A stretch of DNA of 64,000 nt from Sipunculus nudus. Its lineage: Eukaryota; Annelida; Sipuncula; Golfingiida; Sipunculidae. Of this stretch, positions 10,508 to 22,667 are shown piece after piece. Under the pieces are notes generated by a model, which had not been told where the DNA came from, ran no database searches, and was given only the letters and a program-made list of their open reading frames with translations. The stretch is from contig CM049320.1 of assembly GCA_026874595.1 (NCBI GenBank), positions 26,258,214-26,322,213 of the forward strand. The letters are read 5' to 3'. The position numbers were made by a program, and so were the translations under genes. Within the stretch, counting starts at the first letter, position 1. Each line of letters starts with the position of its first letter.

Positions 10508-13500
10508 ATTAATTATTTGTCACAAGCAAACTACATAATCAGGCATTACACGAATGACTGAAACTCTTTGGCATAACACGGATCACTGGTTCACTCAGGT
10601 ATTTCATGAAATGCTTAAAATTTCTTGTTAGTATACATATATGTTGCTGCTGAATGGCATCATTTTATCAGGTGAAAATTAGTTTACATGTATTTGATTT
10701 TGTTCACTGACATTGCCGAATTTCAGTGAATGAACAACTGACAGCCGTTCAGTTGTCATTAACAAGTGACAAGTCATGGACAAAATTCTGGTAAACTCTT
10801 AGACCCTCAATAGTAAATCAGTGGAGGATGTGAGCTGATCAATAGTAATCAATTACACTTGGTACCCCAGTGGTGTGGATTGCTCTAATATGAGCAAACC
10901 CGTATCATGGAATTTAGATTAGATTGTTATACAATTTGTCTAAAACACTTCAGGCAAATTGGATAATAATATCACCAAATTTCAGTCATTACACGTAATG
11001 CCCTGAGTATAGTTCCCAAACATTTATTGTTAAACATATCTCCCCAAAATAATTTGATAGATTGATTGTTCAAATAATATCTAAGAAAATTATCAACAAA
11101 CGTCAATGAAACTTTATTGGAAGGCACTTGAGGGATTAAGGATGAGGTTAAAAATTTTTCAGGCAGATGCAATTTTGGGGCAGGTACGGGTGCAGATCCA
11201 AACCCCATAAACAAAGTCTGTGTGTTCATAAAAATCTGAAAAAAAATTTAAAGAATATTGCAATTAACCAGACAAGATTGGTCAGTAAACTGTTTGCCAT
11301 AACTTATAAGTCTGTTTGTCCACTCAGTTTATCCAGGTGCTCTAAAATGATTTTCATATATATATGAATATCTTATTGGTGGAAGAGTGGGTTTTTGACC
11401 GCAGACCAATTGATTAAATTTTGACCGGAATGGTTCTAAGGGTAGTCTAGGAGCTTATTCAGGTAATGACATTTTCAGCAGTGCCAGTACATAGTCTGTT
11501 AGTCTTTTTATGTGTTTTAACTTCTACAGAACATGAAAACTACATTCAGTGCTGGTCTAGACATAGAAGAGTTTTATCAGCCTAGCAGGGAACGACTGTC
11601 AGCATTCTGGCACACTCTACAGGACATGTACTTGAGGCTTTATGGTTCATCTAGACCTGTCATTGCGGCTATTAATGTGAGTCTCCTGTTAACGTATAAC
11701 ACTCATTATGCTCTCATACACTAGATCGCATTGTATATAGCATTTGAAATTTCTTGAGTAAAGCACAGCAAAAACCAACAGTAAAGCATGACAACTACCA
11801 ACATTAAAGCAGATGATAAAGCTAGGTTAATATATTCAGTCAAGCATTGAAATTGCCTGCAGTTCAGTGCTGCACAGCGTTAAAAATGGCCAGGCCTTAA
11901 AGCAGTGCGAACATATTCAGTATATGGTCCTGACACAGTGGTAATACACTGTAGTCGTCCCAAGTCTCCTCTCATTTAACCGCTGCTTTATATAGGAAGA
12001 TTTCCAGGATTTGAACATCAGGGTGCACACAGAGCAAAGAATTGTAATCAGACCAATGAGAGCGTGGTATGGGATTGTGCATCCAGCTCCAAAGTTCACC
12101 ATTCAACACCCACTTTTATTTGTATGAATACCCCATGACACCGGCTCTCGTTTGTCCCATTCTTGTTTCTTTGACAGAAAAAAGTGTTATCATTCAATAC
12201 CAGACCAACGAGAGCAAGTGTCACATGTTTAAAATTTGGAGCTTAATGCACAATGCACAACAACAGTGTATAACATGAGCATAGTACAGCAAAGCACTGC
12301 AAACACACAAAGTATAGCACTGGTAACACCTACAGTAAAACATTTTAAAAATGTACAGTACATCATTCCACACAGTAAATCAGTGTGAAACTACAGTAAA
12401 GCACTGTAAATACCTACAGAAAAACACTGTGAAGACCTAGTGTCAGAAACACAGTTAAAACACCTATGATAAACTCTGTTAGCACATACAATAAAACACT
12501 GGAATCACCTTCAATAAATCTTTGCAAACACCCACAATAAACCATGGTTAACAATAACAGTAAAGCACTCCAGTTATATACAGTAATACAGAGTGAACAA
12601 CTTCGATAAAGCACTGCAAGCACCCACAGTTAGCCACTGAAATCACTTAGGATAAAGCACTGCTGATACCTGCGGTAAGACATTGTAAAATCCTACACTA
12701 AAGTTTTGGGATAACCTACAGAAAAGCATTGGGAACACCTATAGTCATGCAAATACAGTATAGCACTGTGAACAATTACACTTCAGCAGAGTGATTCTAC
12801 AGGTAAGCAGTGTGAACACTTATACTAAAGCATTGTAAACCTGCAGGAAAGCACTTAAAACAAATGAAGTACTGCACCATAAAACCCTGCAGTTTGGTAG
12901 TCTAAACCTTGCATTATAATGGTTTAACAGGGTCACGCTGTAGCAGGCGGATGCTTCATGGCATTACTGGCAGATTACAGGATCATGACTGACGGAAACT
13001 ACAGAATAGGAGTACCTGAAACGCAGCTGGTGAGTGTCATAAGTTGGCATATTTCACTTTTTGTCTCACCGGTATCCACATTTAACCTATAGAGTTCCTT
13101 GTTTTGAACTACAGCATATTGCAGAATAATGTTGCAGTTTCACTGCAGTTTTTCAAATGACGTTACCAGTTCTTATCCACAATTTTGCACAGAATGAATG
13201 TAAGAGACCATATTCTCGTATTGAGAATGTCTCAATAAATTATCCAGTTTGCATGATGCATTTGCATTTTATTAATTAAGAATATAATTTTATTTAAACT
13301 ACAATTTTATCTGATATATTCGAATATTTGTGCTCGAAATACTTCACTCTTAAAAAAATTAAGAGATTTATTTATTATATAATTAATTCCACTAATTTAT
13401 TCAAAAATACAAATATATGCAAATAATTCGTTTAATATGAATATTACAACATTTCAGATAGCAGAAATCAATTCTACAGGACTAATTACCCCAAAATCAA

Positions 13501-16207
13501 TCTAGAAAAGTTTACGTGGAGAATTATCGAATCCCTTGGTTATCCAGGTCTATAACGGCTGTTTTCGAGTGATGCACAGCCTGAAAACATTTGTAATTAT
13601 CTATATGGAATTTTGGCAGAATCAAGAATTTAGACATAACCGCATATCTATTGGCGACCATATCTGTAAAACAAACCTCTTGGTGTGGTACAACTTCTCA
13701 CACTGGTTCTGGCTTTTTTTCTATAATTTTGTCTTTCAGGGCATTACGGCACCCTTTTGGTAAGTACAATTTATGATTTTTACTTTTCACTGCAATAGCA
13801 TCTGGTAAACAAATCAGCACAATATAGGTTTGAACTAGGCTGTAACCATGGAATAGGAGAGAGTCATTTAAATGGAGAATCGAGCTGTAGAATTATCACC
13901 ATTTAAAAGCATGAAGAAGTGCATTTTCTCTGTGGCACAAGTCAGACTGTCAATATATCCAGAAATTATATCTGTAGACTTTTTTTTGTATTTTTATGAA
14001 ATGTACTCACCTTGTTTGATTTAATGATTAAATTTATTTAAATGTCGTCATGTTATTGATAAAAGTTCGTCATTCCTCTGTTTCGTAACAAATTAATTAA
14101 CCGTTCCAATAATGGATGTGTTTAGAAATGTTATGCCACTGTATTGTGGCATATTCGCTAACACTTATTTTGTTATTCCGAAAATTAACTAAAGAGTATA
14201 TAGTCTTTTTTGTAGGTTCATAAAAAAATATAGAAATCCCATTGGTATGAACATTAAGTTTCAGGATCTATGTAGCTCTATCTTGATTAATACAGGTTTG
14301 TAAAACAACTCGAAAACATCGTTGGTCACAGCAATGCATGCCGAGCTTTACAGCTTGGCCAGCTGCTCTCACCAGAAGAAGCACTCCAGTTTGGAATAAT
14401 TGACGAACTAGCTCCCCATGACCAGGTCCTGAATAAAGCCCAAGAACAAGCAATGAAATGGATAAGTATTCCAGGTACATATGTTCACTAGAATGTTGGA
14501 TATATAAGCAGTTACCTGGTTAAACCTTTTTTAATAAGGATATGTAATTGCCTGTTGGTGGCATTATATGTAGAATGATGATTTTATGGCAAGGGTGATA
14601 ATACTAGATATATGTAATCTTCAAATGAGCGAGAATAGGGAATCAGCGATGGAGTCAACTATCTTGGGAATAAGGTGGAAAATAAATCTGTTGCAAATCT
14701 GTGAACTAGGACTAATTTTGTGCCCGAATGCAGCTTTTCCAAATCGGCCATATTGGAGATCTATTGCAAACAGAAAATGACAGAAGAAAGAAGCAAAAAG
14801 AAACAAAAGTAAAAGGAAAACATGTTGAAATCGATGATTATGCACTCAGGGGACATGGTTAGGTCCACCAACCAAACCTTTACATAAATATGAATATAGA
14901 AATATGCTTATCAAATCCTATAAGCTTCCCCCATCCTACAGTGAGACACTTGATTGTCACCTGCTATCGCCGAAGGCGCCGTTGGCGGGAAACATAGAAA
15001 TCAGTCTTAACCTCCGTCCTTCTGTCCGTCCTCCTTCTGTCCGATCGTTACACATTTGTTAACGCAATAACTCACCAAATATTTGGGGTACAGTCACCAA
15101 ACTTGCAGCAATAATGCAGCATATGAGCGGCTAAGTCAAGTCCGAAAATGGAAGACCTTGACATATTATTCAAGGCATGTGTCAGTCCATTGGAAAACAT
15201 GTATCACAAATTTCATTCAGCTATTCAGAACCTTTGTTCAAACCTATTTCCCCATTAGGTGGGGAGCATACAAGATATGTTCCACAGATCAACTTTGCCC
15301 TTGTTATGATTCTATTAAACATATTGGATTAAAGGTTTTATATGTAGAATCTTAGCAGTAGGTCATAATATCTAGGTTAGACAGAGCAACTCTCTGAGGT
15401 TCTAGCAACGTATTGTCATTTGCATTTTGGCTTTCGAAACATTTGAACTGGTGATCTTCCATTCAAAATCCAACCTTTTGACCAGCAGGCTTTGTTCTAC
15501 ATCTTTGGATAAATAGTTGATTGAAAGATGCCCTTTCATTTAACTTGATCGGTGTTAATATGAAAGTTGTTAAGGCCTTTGTTTGTGAACCCAAATTAAG
15601 ACCTTTATTTATGTAGTCATATTAAGGTATTTATTTCGTGTTGTCATATTGATACTCTTTTTGTGAAACCGTATGAAGGCTTTAATTTTATATAGCCATA
15701 ATTAAGTATTTCTTTTGTGTTGCCATATTTAGGATTTTTTTTGTGAGGCCGTATTGAAGCTTTTCTTTTGTGTAGCCATTTTGAGACTCCTTCATGTGTG
15801 TAGCCATAAAAGGCCTTTCTTCTGTTGCACCATATTTACAATTTCTTTTGTTAAGCCATATTTAGACATTCTTTTGTGTAAGTATATGTAGGCCCTTCTT
15901 TTTGGTAGGTATACTTAGACTTTTGCGTAGGCCTATTTATTGCTTTTTTTTGTGTAGCCATTAAAGGCCTTTCTTTTGGAATCCATATTTAGACTTTCTT
16001 TTGTATGGCCATTTTGACATTTTTGTGTTTTCAGATCAGGCCAGACAGTTGACCAAACTGAGCATGAGAAAATCAGACATTGACTATTTCTTGGCTCACC
16101 GGGAGAGTGACCTAGAGAGCAGAGTCAACCAGTTCATGGAAGATTCTACACAGGAAATCATTGGTCGGTATCTAGAGGCCCTAAGGAACAAGAAAAAAGA
16201 TAAATAA
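9529..16207 (+). CDS. ECI1: Enoyl-CoA delta isomerase 1, mitochondrial (3,2-trans-enoyl-CoA isomerase)
   Basis: Shifts cis-3 or trans-3 enoyl-CoA double bonds to trans-2 so that unsaturated fatty acids can pass through mitochondrial beta-oxidation; crotonase superfamily. Coding exons seen: 9529 or 9531-9633, 10294-10415, 11530-11676, 12931-13029, 13740-13759 (20-nt microexon), 14296-14474, 16035-16207, all with GT/AG borders and compatible phases. They give about 280 residues; animal ECI1 is about 300, so one short upstream exon with the start codon is missing from this call. The Arg-rich start (KAPRGFPRITQQNR) fits a mitochondrial presequence. Landmarks: GVATVYLNRKPVNSL; FSAGLDI (first oxyanion-hole NH); GHAVAGGCFMALLADYRI (second); GVPETQL with the catalytic Glu; ITAPFWFVKQLENIVGH; ALQFGIIDEL; PDQARQLTKLSMRK. 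It ends NKKKDK with no peroxisomal SKL, arguing against ECI2. Introns hold (TA)n, a MITE and two minisatellites. A decayed copy lies at 33.4-38.5 kb. Confidence 0.92.
9668..9862 (-). mobile_element. CGGATCC-family MITE in ECI1 intron
   Basis: On the minus strand: CAGGGGTTGATCCAGGATTT, then AACCCAGGAAGACTGAA, a poly-C/G tract and GGATCC close to the far end. Same order as the copies at 6180-6385 and 42299-42722. It lies just after the donor of the 9633 exon. Confidence 0.6.
10047..10125. repeat. (TA)n followed by (GATA)n
   Basis: About 57 bp of TA passing into five TAGA/GATA units; intronic. Confidence 0.95.
10472..10504. repeat. (TA)n microsatellite
   Basis: Short intronic TA run; the matching intron of the pseudogene copy has a longer run at 34527-34573. 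Confidence 0.9.
12290..12900 (+). repeat. Degenerate 23-bp minisatellite in ECI1 intron
   Basis: Tandem units close to ACACCTACAGTAAAGCACTG, period about 20-24 bp, roughly 25 copies, with looser units back to about 11760. The homologous intron of the pseudogene copy carries a longer and cleaner array (34575-35660), so the array predates the duplication. Confidence 0.85.
14940..15345 (+). repeat. Dispersed repeat (GCAATAACTC family) in last ECI1 intron
   Basis: Starts near GCTATCGCCGAAGGCGCCG and contains GTCCGTCCTCC, GCAATAACTCACCAAAT and GATCAACTTTGCCC; related to 7255-7660. No coding capacity. Confidence 0.6.
15545..16030 (+). repeat. Pyrimidine-rich ~31-bp minisatellite before last ECI1 exon
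   Basis: About 15 degenerate units resembling TTCTTTTGTGTAGCCATATT followed by TAGrCTT. Many units contain a T-rich run ending in TAG, so they mimic 3' splice sites. The array runs into the true acceptor (TTTTTGTGTTTTCAG) at 16034. A shortened version precedes the same exon in the pseudogene copy (38170-38318). Confidence 0.8.
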
Positions 16208-16646
16208 TCCTGATAAATCTGGATTTACCTGCTTTACTGCATTTTTACTTTTGTCCGAGGGTTTCGTGCCGAATGGAAGTTCAGCCATCAGTAATACCAA
16301 AGCCTTCAAGTATCACAGCAAACAGTTACAGGCTGTTCCAGAGTATGATTTCTCCTACTGATAAAATACAACAATTCAAACCTTAGTTTACACCCCCAAA
16401 ATAGCCGAAATACCTGTATGAATTAAGAAAGATTATAATTTTTATGACTAAACACGATCATACTGTCAGTCTATTGGGTAAACGTTTTAATATAGATATG
16501 GAAAGTTACAGGCTACTCAACTTTGCCGGTGCTTACCTTCATTAATTTCCCCATTCGCGGAGACCTTGGCTATTAACTAACCTGCCTAAGAGCCATAGTG
16601 TGGGGTTTACACCCTAAGCCGGCTACCTTGACAAGTTTCTCAATCA

Positions 16647-16667
16647 CCCCCCCCCCCCCCCCCCCCC
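16647..16667. repeat. Poly-C tract
   Basis: About 21 C in the presumed 3' UTR or flank of ECI1. Confidence 0.9.
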
Positions 16668-16748
16668 AAGGCCACAGAGAAAAGCAGAGAGGGCAGTAGT
16701 TTGGCTTTACTCCGTTCCATAAACCTGTGTCTAAATATATTTTTAGAG

Positions 16749-16754
16749 AATAAA
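16749..16754 (+). terminator. Candidate ECI1 poly(A) signal
   Basis: AATAAA about 540 bp after the stop codon, inside an AT-rich stretch. The intervening poly-C tract makes the UTR assignment uncertain. Confidence 0.3.
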
Positions 16755-17639
16755 AGTTATATTTATGAAAAGTTTCTTAGAAATCTACATATGGGAGTGA
16801 CAGCCTAATATGGTGATTGAATTTTTTTAAAATAGATTTTTAGTTTGTGTTTCACAAATTGTTGAACTTTTAGAACGGTCTGGCAGATCAGATGTTTCCC
16901 TGCAGTAGTACCAGCTATCTGTACTCGAGATGGTAATATTTTTTAGTGTTAACAAGGTGTAACGTATAAATAATTTATAGCAGTAAAAAATAGATGGACA
17001 TCAGGGGATGAAACAGATTGTGGTAAATGGTAATGTTGATTAAGGGAAAGGTACGATACTGGGACTGATGTGATCGTTGGCCATTGTTGGAACTGCAAGT
17101 GCTATGCATCAGCGTCACTGGAATTTCCACGGCGCTTCGTGAACCTTCGTGAACATAATTCTTTGGTTTGTAACAAGCGATCGGTGATTATTGATTTGTG
17201 CCTGAAAGGACTTTGTAAATAGATCTATGTATAGATATATAGATCTTTAGAAATAATTTGGACATATTAACATAATATTTTTAAAGTTTATTTTGGTTAC
17301 TTTCAACATAAAATTAATGGAAGCTATATGATGCTGAAAGGTGTGTGTGCGCGCGCGTACGTATTTGTGTAAGTTTGTGCTGTGTATCTCATGCAGTATG
17401 CATGTAATTAGTTATACATTGCCGATAAAAAATAGCTTTGAAACAGATTTAAAAAAATGTTTGACATGTTTGACACACTGATATTTACTATAATTATCTC
17501 GCTGATAATATAACTAAACCCCACTTATACATAAAATGTTTGTTGTATTTCAGTATTTTTGGTATTCTTGTACACTTTCATGCTTGTAGGTTCCATGGAT
17601 TCTGTAACCGTATTAAGCACCGGTGACTGTAAGTCATCT

Positions 17640-18960
17640 GAGCTATAGCGATCACTCTTTGTCCGTCTTCGTCCGGCCATCCGCCGTCTGTCCGATAACA
17701 GGGCACAAATCGTAACCGCTGGACCTGGAATCTTCTGACTTCACATCAAGGGAGGTCCATGAAAAATCGACTTGAAAACTTGGAATTAGGTCTCTGTTAC
17801 CAATATAATTTGAGCTATGGGGCTCCGAAGTACCCCCCAGAATAATTGAAAATTTGATACAAAAGCTCAAGTATCTGAACAACTAATGCATTGATAACCA
17901 TGATTCTTTGCATGGATACAAGTCATGGAACGTTTCATTAGTTTCTGCTGACTGGTTGAGCTACCTATATTTTTTTCCGATTTTTTCTCTATTTTTGAGA
18001 CCTCTTAAGATGCGGTCATCTGTCAACAGGGCACAGATTGAAACGGCTGGACCTAGAATCTTCTCTCTTGACATGCCGTGAGGCCCATGAAAGGTCTTCT
18101 TGGAAACCTGAAATTAGGTCTCTGTTACGCATAAACTTTTAAGCTTTAGGGCCCAGAATAATGGAAAATTTGATACAAAAGCTCAAGTATCTGAACAACT
18201 ATTGCATTGATCACTATGATTCTTTGCATGGATATTGATCATGGAATGTTTCATCGGTTTCTGCAGTCTGGTGGTGGCACCTGTATTTTTCGATTTTTAC
18301 AATTTTATTTCTCTATTTTTTAGACCTCTTAAGATGCGTTCATTTATTACCAGGGCACTCATCCTAATCACTGGATCTAGAATCTTCTAAGCTGACATCA
18401 AGGGAGATCCATGAAAAGTCTCATGCGAAACCTGAAATTAGGTCTCTGTTACCTATATCCTCCAAGCATTGGGGCTCAGAAATACCCCCAGAATAATAAA
18501 AAATGTGATAAAAAAACCGACGATATCTGAACAACTAATGTATTTATCACCATGATTCTTTGCATGAATATTGATCATGGAGTCTTTCATTAGTTCCTGC
18601 AGACTGGTGGCGCCACCTGGATTTTATTCCAAACTGTTACCAATTTTTTTCTCTATTTTATAGACCTTCAAAGGTGTGGTCATCTAATAACAGGACACAA
18701 ATTTTAACCATTGGACCTAGATTCTAACTTGACATCCAGGGAGGTCCCTGAAAAATCTGCTTGGAAACTTTAAATTAGGTCTCTGTTTCCCATATCATCT
18801 GACTATGCTTAAGTGGAATGGGGATACATCCTACAAAATTTGGCATTGATAAAATTCCCTTTGTGAATGTTTTTCTAGTCAGCTGAGCGTCATGACCCCT
18901 GGGTCACTTGTAAAATAAGTCCTTCTGAGTTGTAGCAAGGGTCTTTATCTGTCGTCTTCC
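17640..18960 (+). repeat. Four-copy tandem array of ~330-bp units with flanking direct repeats
   Basis: The block rACAGGGCACAnAT...CTGGACCTAGAATCTTCT...GAAATTAGGTCTCTGTTAC...TTTGATACAAAAGCTCAAGT...TTCTTTGCATGGATA recurs starting near 17698, 18025, 18348 and 18688 (periods about 327, 323, 340). A segment like CTGAGCTATAGCGATCACTC with TTTGTCCGTCTTCGTCCGGCC precedes it, and a diverged direct copy (CTGAGTTGTAGCAAGGGTCT) follows at about 18928. This plan resembles non-autonomous elements with central tandem arrays described in bivalves. No ORF. Confidence 0.75.
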
Positions 18961-18999
18961 TGTCAGTCGGCCTTCATTTAAAGTGATGTCTGTTGGGTT

Positions 19000-19640
19000 T
19001 TTACACCCGAGCCTATTCATAACTCACCAGGCCAGAGCTTATCCCGGTTTCTGTAACATGAATCTAATTAGGAATTAAACAAGTGGTGGATAGGACCATT
19101 GCAGGTTGCCTTCCCAGTATTACTGGTACTCTTTTCTACTGCTGGGTGGACAGAGGCACACTGGCGGTACGGACCTTGCCCTAGGGACTTGGCACCTACG
19201 CCCCCGTCAGCCATCGTGTAGTCGGGCACAAATCGTAAGTGTAAGACCTACAATGATAAGTAAACCTGTAGTTCTACTACTTGGAACCTAAGATTTAAAG
19301 TGAACTTATATTTTTAAAGGGTCAAGCTTAGACAGTTTTGTGTCGTGTGTCCAGAGAAGTCGCCCAGGACATCAAGGAAACGCTAATGAACGGCAACAAA
19401 AACGACACAAAACATTTATATTATTTTTTGGGGGGATCATATGCCGTCATCGGTTTTGCCGCCCCAACACAGGCACAGCCCAGCTGCTCGCTGCATTTTT
19501 TGTGTATGAGTGAGTGCTCGCATGGTAGCTCAGGGTGCAAAAAAAAAAAACGACAATTGTAAGAAAGGCAGAAAAAAGTCGGTCTACTGTTGAGTCATCG
19601 CTTGTTTAAGAAATTTTTAAAACTGCACAAACTTGTTATA
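19000..19640. other. Repeat-rich non-coding stretch
   Basis: Contains an inverted pair (GTTTTGTGTCGTG about 19333 and its inverse about 19399) and one copy of a GCATGGTAGCTCAG element at about 19519, followed by poly-A. No gene recognised. Confidence 0.4.
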
Positions 19641-19674
19641 GATAATGTTTACTGCAGACTCACGGTCCATATAC

Positions 19675-19960
19675 ATAAATATGTGAGTTTATTTACACAT
19701 TATATGCACGCATGCCCATAAAAATAAATAATAAAATATATAGATACACATAGATTCATTTATATATATATTTATAAATACACATACATACATGCATATA
19801 CATACACATATTTACGCATTAACATGTATATATACATATTTATACATTGTGTATTATATATATATAAATATATATTTACATACATATACTCATTATTCAC
19901 GAATGCATATACATAAATATACAACCATATACACACATACATTGCAAATATACATTCAGG
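19675..19960. repeat. TA/ACAT-rich low-complexity tract
   Basis: Imperfect ATAC/ATAT repeats; the frame here is only His, Ile, Thr and Tyr and is not a gene. Confidence 0.8.
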
Positions 19961-21124
19961 GACTGAACCGCAGCAACGGATATTTTGTCTATTGCATTGA
20001 CTAAACTATAACGCTGAACCTCTCACTTGCACCAGATGACCCGTCGACTTTGACGTGACGTCATTAAGAAATACATGTATTTACACCCCCCCCCCCCAAA
20101 AATGAATTTAACGTTCCCCGCCCACAGGCTACAGGCGAAGTGGCCAGGGGTATGACAGGCAGAGGTTTTTTTTTTTACTTAAAAGTGAACCTTAACAGGT
20201 TTATCTCCATTTCTTTGACATAGCTTTTTAATATAATATAATTATTAAGAGTGAATTCTGAATGAAAATATGACAAATTATATATACTTAGGCCAGACTT
20301 ATTTAATTTATTTAAATTTTCGTTTCTCAGACCAGCCGACCCTCAGTTTTGGCAATTTGGAAATAAATATAACACTGCCCCTGTCGTTATTTTATTGCTG
20401 CCGTTATAAAATGTGTCCATGAGTCGTAATATAAATCCCCCAAAACTGTAAACTCGCAGTCTCCTCGTACAAAATCCGACCTACACGACTGAGTCGGTCA
20501 TTTTTTAAGTCGCAGCATTTGCCAAGCTCATAGTTAACGTTAGTGAAACATTTCCCCTTGTCTTACTTGAGACCATCTTAAATCTGAGGATGTGCGGAGA
20601 TAAGGATTTCGTCGGAGATATTCCTAGGTCAAACCGTTCAAATATTCAGAATTTCTGCTTTGCACTTTTGCCCTTCATCATTATCTTACCCGATTTCAGT
20701 TTTATATATTAAACAGTTTTCTTCTTGTAATGATGGACCGCTTACTTTCGTAAACATTCAAGGTGTAGACTGTAATATATTAATTAAACCGGAGGGGGGG
20801 GGGGGTGAAATATTTTCCACAAGGTGTCAGAAAATGCCCAGTTTATTTTAAAGGTTCTGCCGAGCTCAGTTTTGGATGCAACCTCTACGCAGGGTCAAGA
20901 ACTATTGTGACATTCTTGAAATCGCTGGAAAATCCTCTACGGGGAATCCTTAGGCCGAAGGTGGAAAAAGCCGATTTATTTAAATCTCGTCGTTAAAATG
21001 GCTGCCATCATGTGACTACGCTTACGAGGTTCTGATTGTGGAAAATGAGGATAAAATAAGCTGCTCTCGGTCATTTGGAAAACCGATCGCCGTGTGTATG
21101 CTTGTAGCATTGCATTTGGCATCG

Positions 21125-21412
21125 CATGGGGCCTGGACAGCTGAGTGGTAAAACGCTTGGCTCTCTCCGCTGGCGACCCGAGTTCGATCCCCGGCGTTGC
21201 TATGAGAGTGGGTTGTAGTTGCCCGTCTAAGGCCGTGGTTTTCTCCGGGGACTCCGGTTTCCTCCACCCCTGCAGACTACCGAACGCCATCTCTGGGGCC
21301 ATGGAGAGTGCCTCGATTAGTTATTATAACTATTTGTACAATCCATGTATATTTATTTATTTGTAAGCACTGGGGTTGTTGCACACAAATGAATGAAATC
21401 ATATGAATGAAA
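21125..21412 (+). repeat. tRNA-derived SINE
   Basis: Starts with a tRNA-like head: A box in CAGCTGAGTGGTAAAACGC, B box GAGTTCGATCCCC. This is followed by the widely conserved SINE motif TTTTCTCCGGGGACTCCGG and TTTCCTCCACCCC, and ends with GCACTGGGGTTGTTGCACAC and a short ATGAATGAA-type tail. About 285 bp. The 108- and 81-residue frames on the opposite strand are antisense reading of this SINE. Confidence 0.8.
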
Positions 21413-21416
21413 CCAT

Positions 21417-21514
21417 ACGCGCATGCGCGTAGTAAACTATGAATCTCTGATTGGCCCTCTTTCTAGGGCGGGGTCTCTTCGCGCTGAAGCCCTGACAGGT
21501 CGTCATATGCAAAT
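21417..21514. promoter_or_regulatory. Promoter-like motif cluster
   Basis: Within 98 bp: the palindrome ACGCGCATGCGCGT (NRF1-type site, 21417-21430), an inverted CCAAT box (ATTGG, 21450-21454), a GC box GGGCGGGG (21466-21473) and an octamer ATGCAAAT (21507-21514). This grouping is typical of housekeeping or histone-like promoters. No intact gene is seen on either side; a decayed UGT starts 100 bp away. Confidence 0.4.
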
Positions 21515-21609
21515 AAATTCTTAAAATCTCAATCAAATACTCACACAATGAAAACGCTAAAAATAGCAATGTGTTGTTTACAGAATGGCAATTACCGTGT
21601 TAACTGCTA

Positions 21610-22628
21610 CACGTGTGGACTCTTTGCTCCATGGGTGATGAACAAACCTGTCTTATTGAGACCTTGAAAATTATTTTGCGGTATTCAATCGTCACCTGAA
21701 TGCTTGCTGGCACTTCTCTGTTCCCAAAATTTAATCGTCACCATAGAAAAGTGTACTCAGTCATAGGCCTAAGAACGCAGACAGGAATCGATCTAAAGTG
21801 TCATTTCAAAATTGAGGAGAGTTTGATCCAAATGAAGCCATAACAACACTATCTACTGCCATTTTGATGAAATCCTCTAGATCTTGAAGCAGAAGTTTGG
21901 CAGGTTATATGTTAAACCTCAAAGCTCTTTCAAATTATGCATCGTCGGCCGAGGATAATCAATTATTACATCGGTATCTAACAACCACAACTTACTATGT
22001 GCTCAAGCTAATCTTTGCTTATGAAAGGTTTGTTTGGTGCTTCTTTACTGACCATATCACTTAAAAGGTATGGCAAATGTTCTGTCCTAATTGTCAGGTC
22101 AAACGGGGCCACATGTTAGTCAATCTTTCAGTGAATGTCAAAATTTCGGATTATGGTAGACACCCAGGAAAAGGCACAAAGTATGGCATTGCTGGTGCGC
22201 GGAATAACCAGGGTTCATACTGAGTCGTCAAAAAAACATACGGAATATAAAGACTGTACAAAAGCACATATGCACACCTATTCATTGGAATAGCATCAAT
22301 TATAGCAAGGTTTATCTGCAGTTTCTTCATCTTGACTCTCAGTTCTGCATCACACAATAAATTATGATACCCTGAACGCTGTCCCTCGCTATATACGGTA
22401 GTCTTCTGTTGGTGTTGCGCGCAATCCTGATCAGCAAATCACTTGACGCTTCAGGATCTTCCATCCTTTTATGCCAATATATCTTAATTACATGATAAAC
22501 AGTTATGTTGAATTTAATTGTTCTAAATCGTTGAACCCAGCATAAGAAAGAATAACTACCATTTATATTTCGTGACCTTTCAGCTTCAGTCTATCTCCGA
22601 CATGTGCAAATTCTGACATGGTCATCGG
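21610..22628 (-). pseudogene. Decayed UDP-glucuronosyltransferase copy
   Basis: Clear nucleotide similarity to the three UGTs downstream, from the region just after the mature N-terminus (HISEIAHIG, about 22620) to the start of the donor signature (THGxN region, about 21625). It is broken by frameshifts and stops; the longest remaining frame is about 68 residues at 22151-22357. The last ~150 residues, with most of the UDP-sugar signature and the membrane anchor, are absent, as is the signal peptide. It looks closest to UGT-C (shares the LLSxxELRVK region), by eye only. Confidence 0.85.
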
Positions 22629-22667
22629 TGGTTGAACCAACGTAGAGCATTACATTGACCCGATTTA

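Noticed and set aside
12290-12900. CRISPR-like regular repeats
   Set aside because: Units are adjacent and degenerate without unique spacers; a eukaryotic minisatellite.
21128-21200. tRNA gene
   Set aside because: A and B boxes are present but the acceptor stem does not pair and the SINE body follows directly.
20976-21302. 108-residue minus-strand frame
   Set aside because: Most of it is antisense reading of the SINE at 21125-21412; no independent coding signal.
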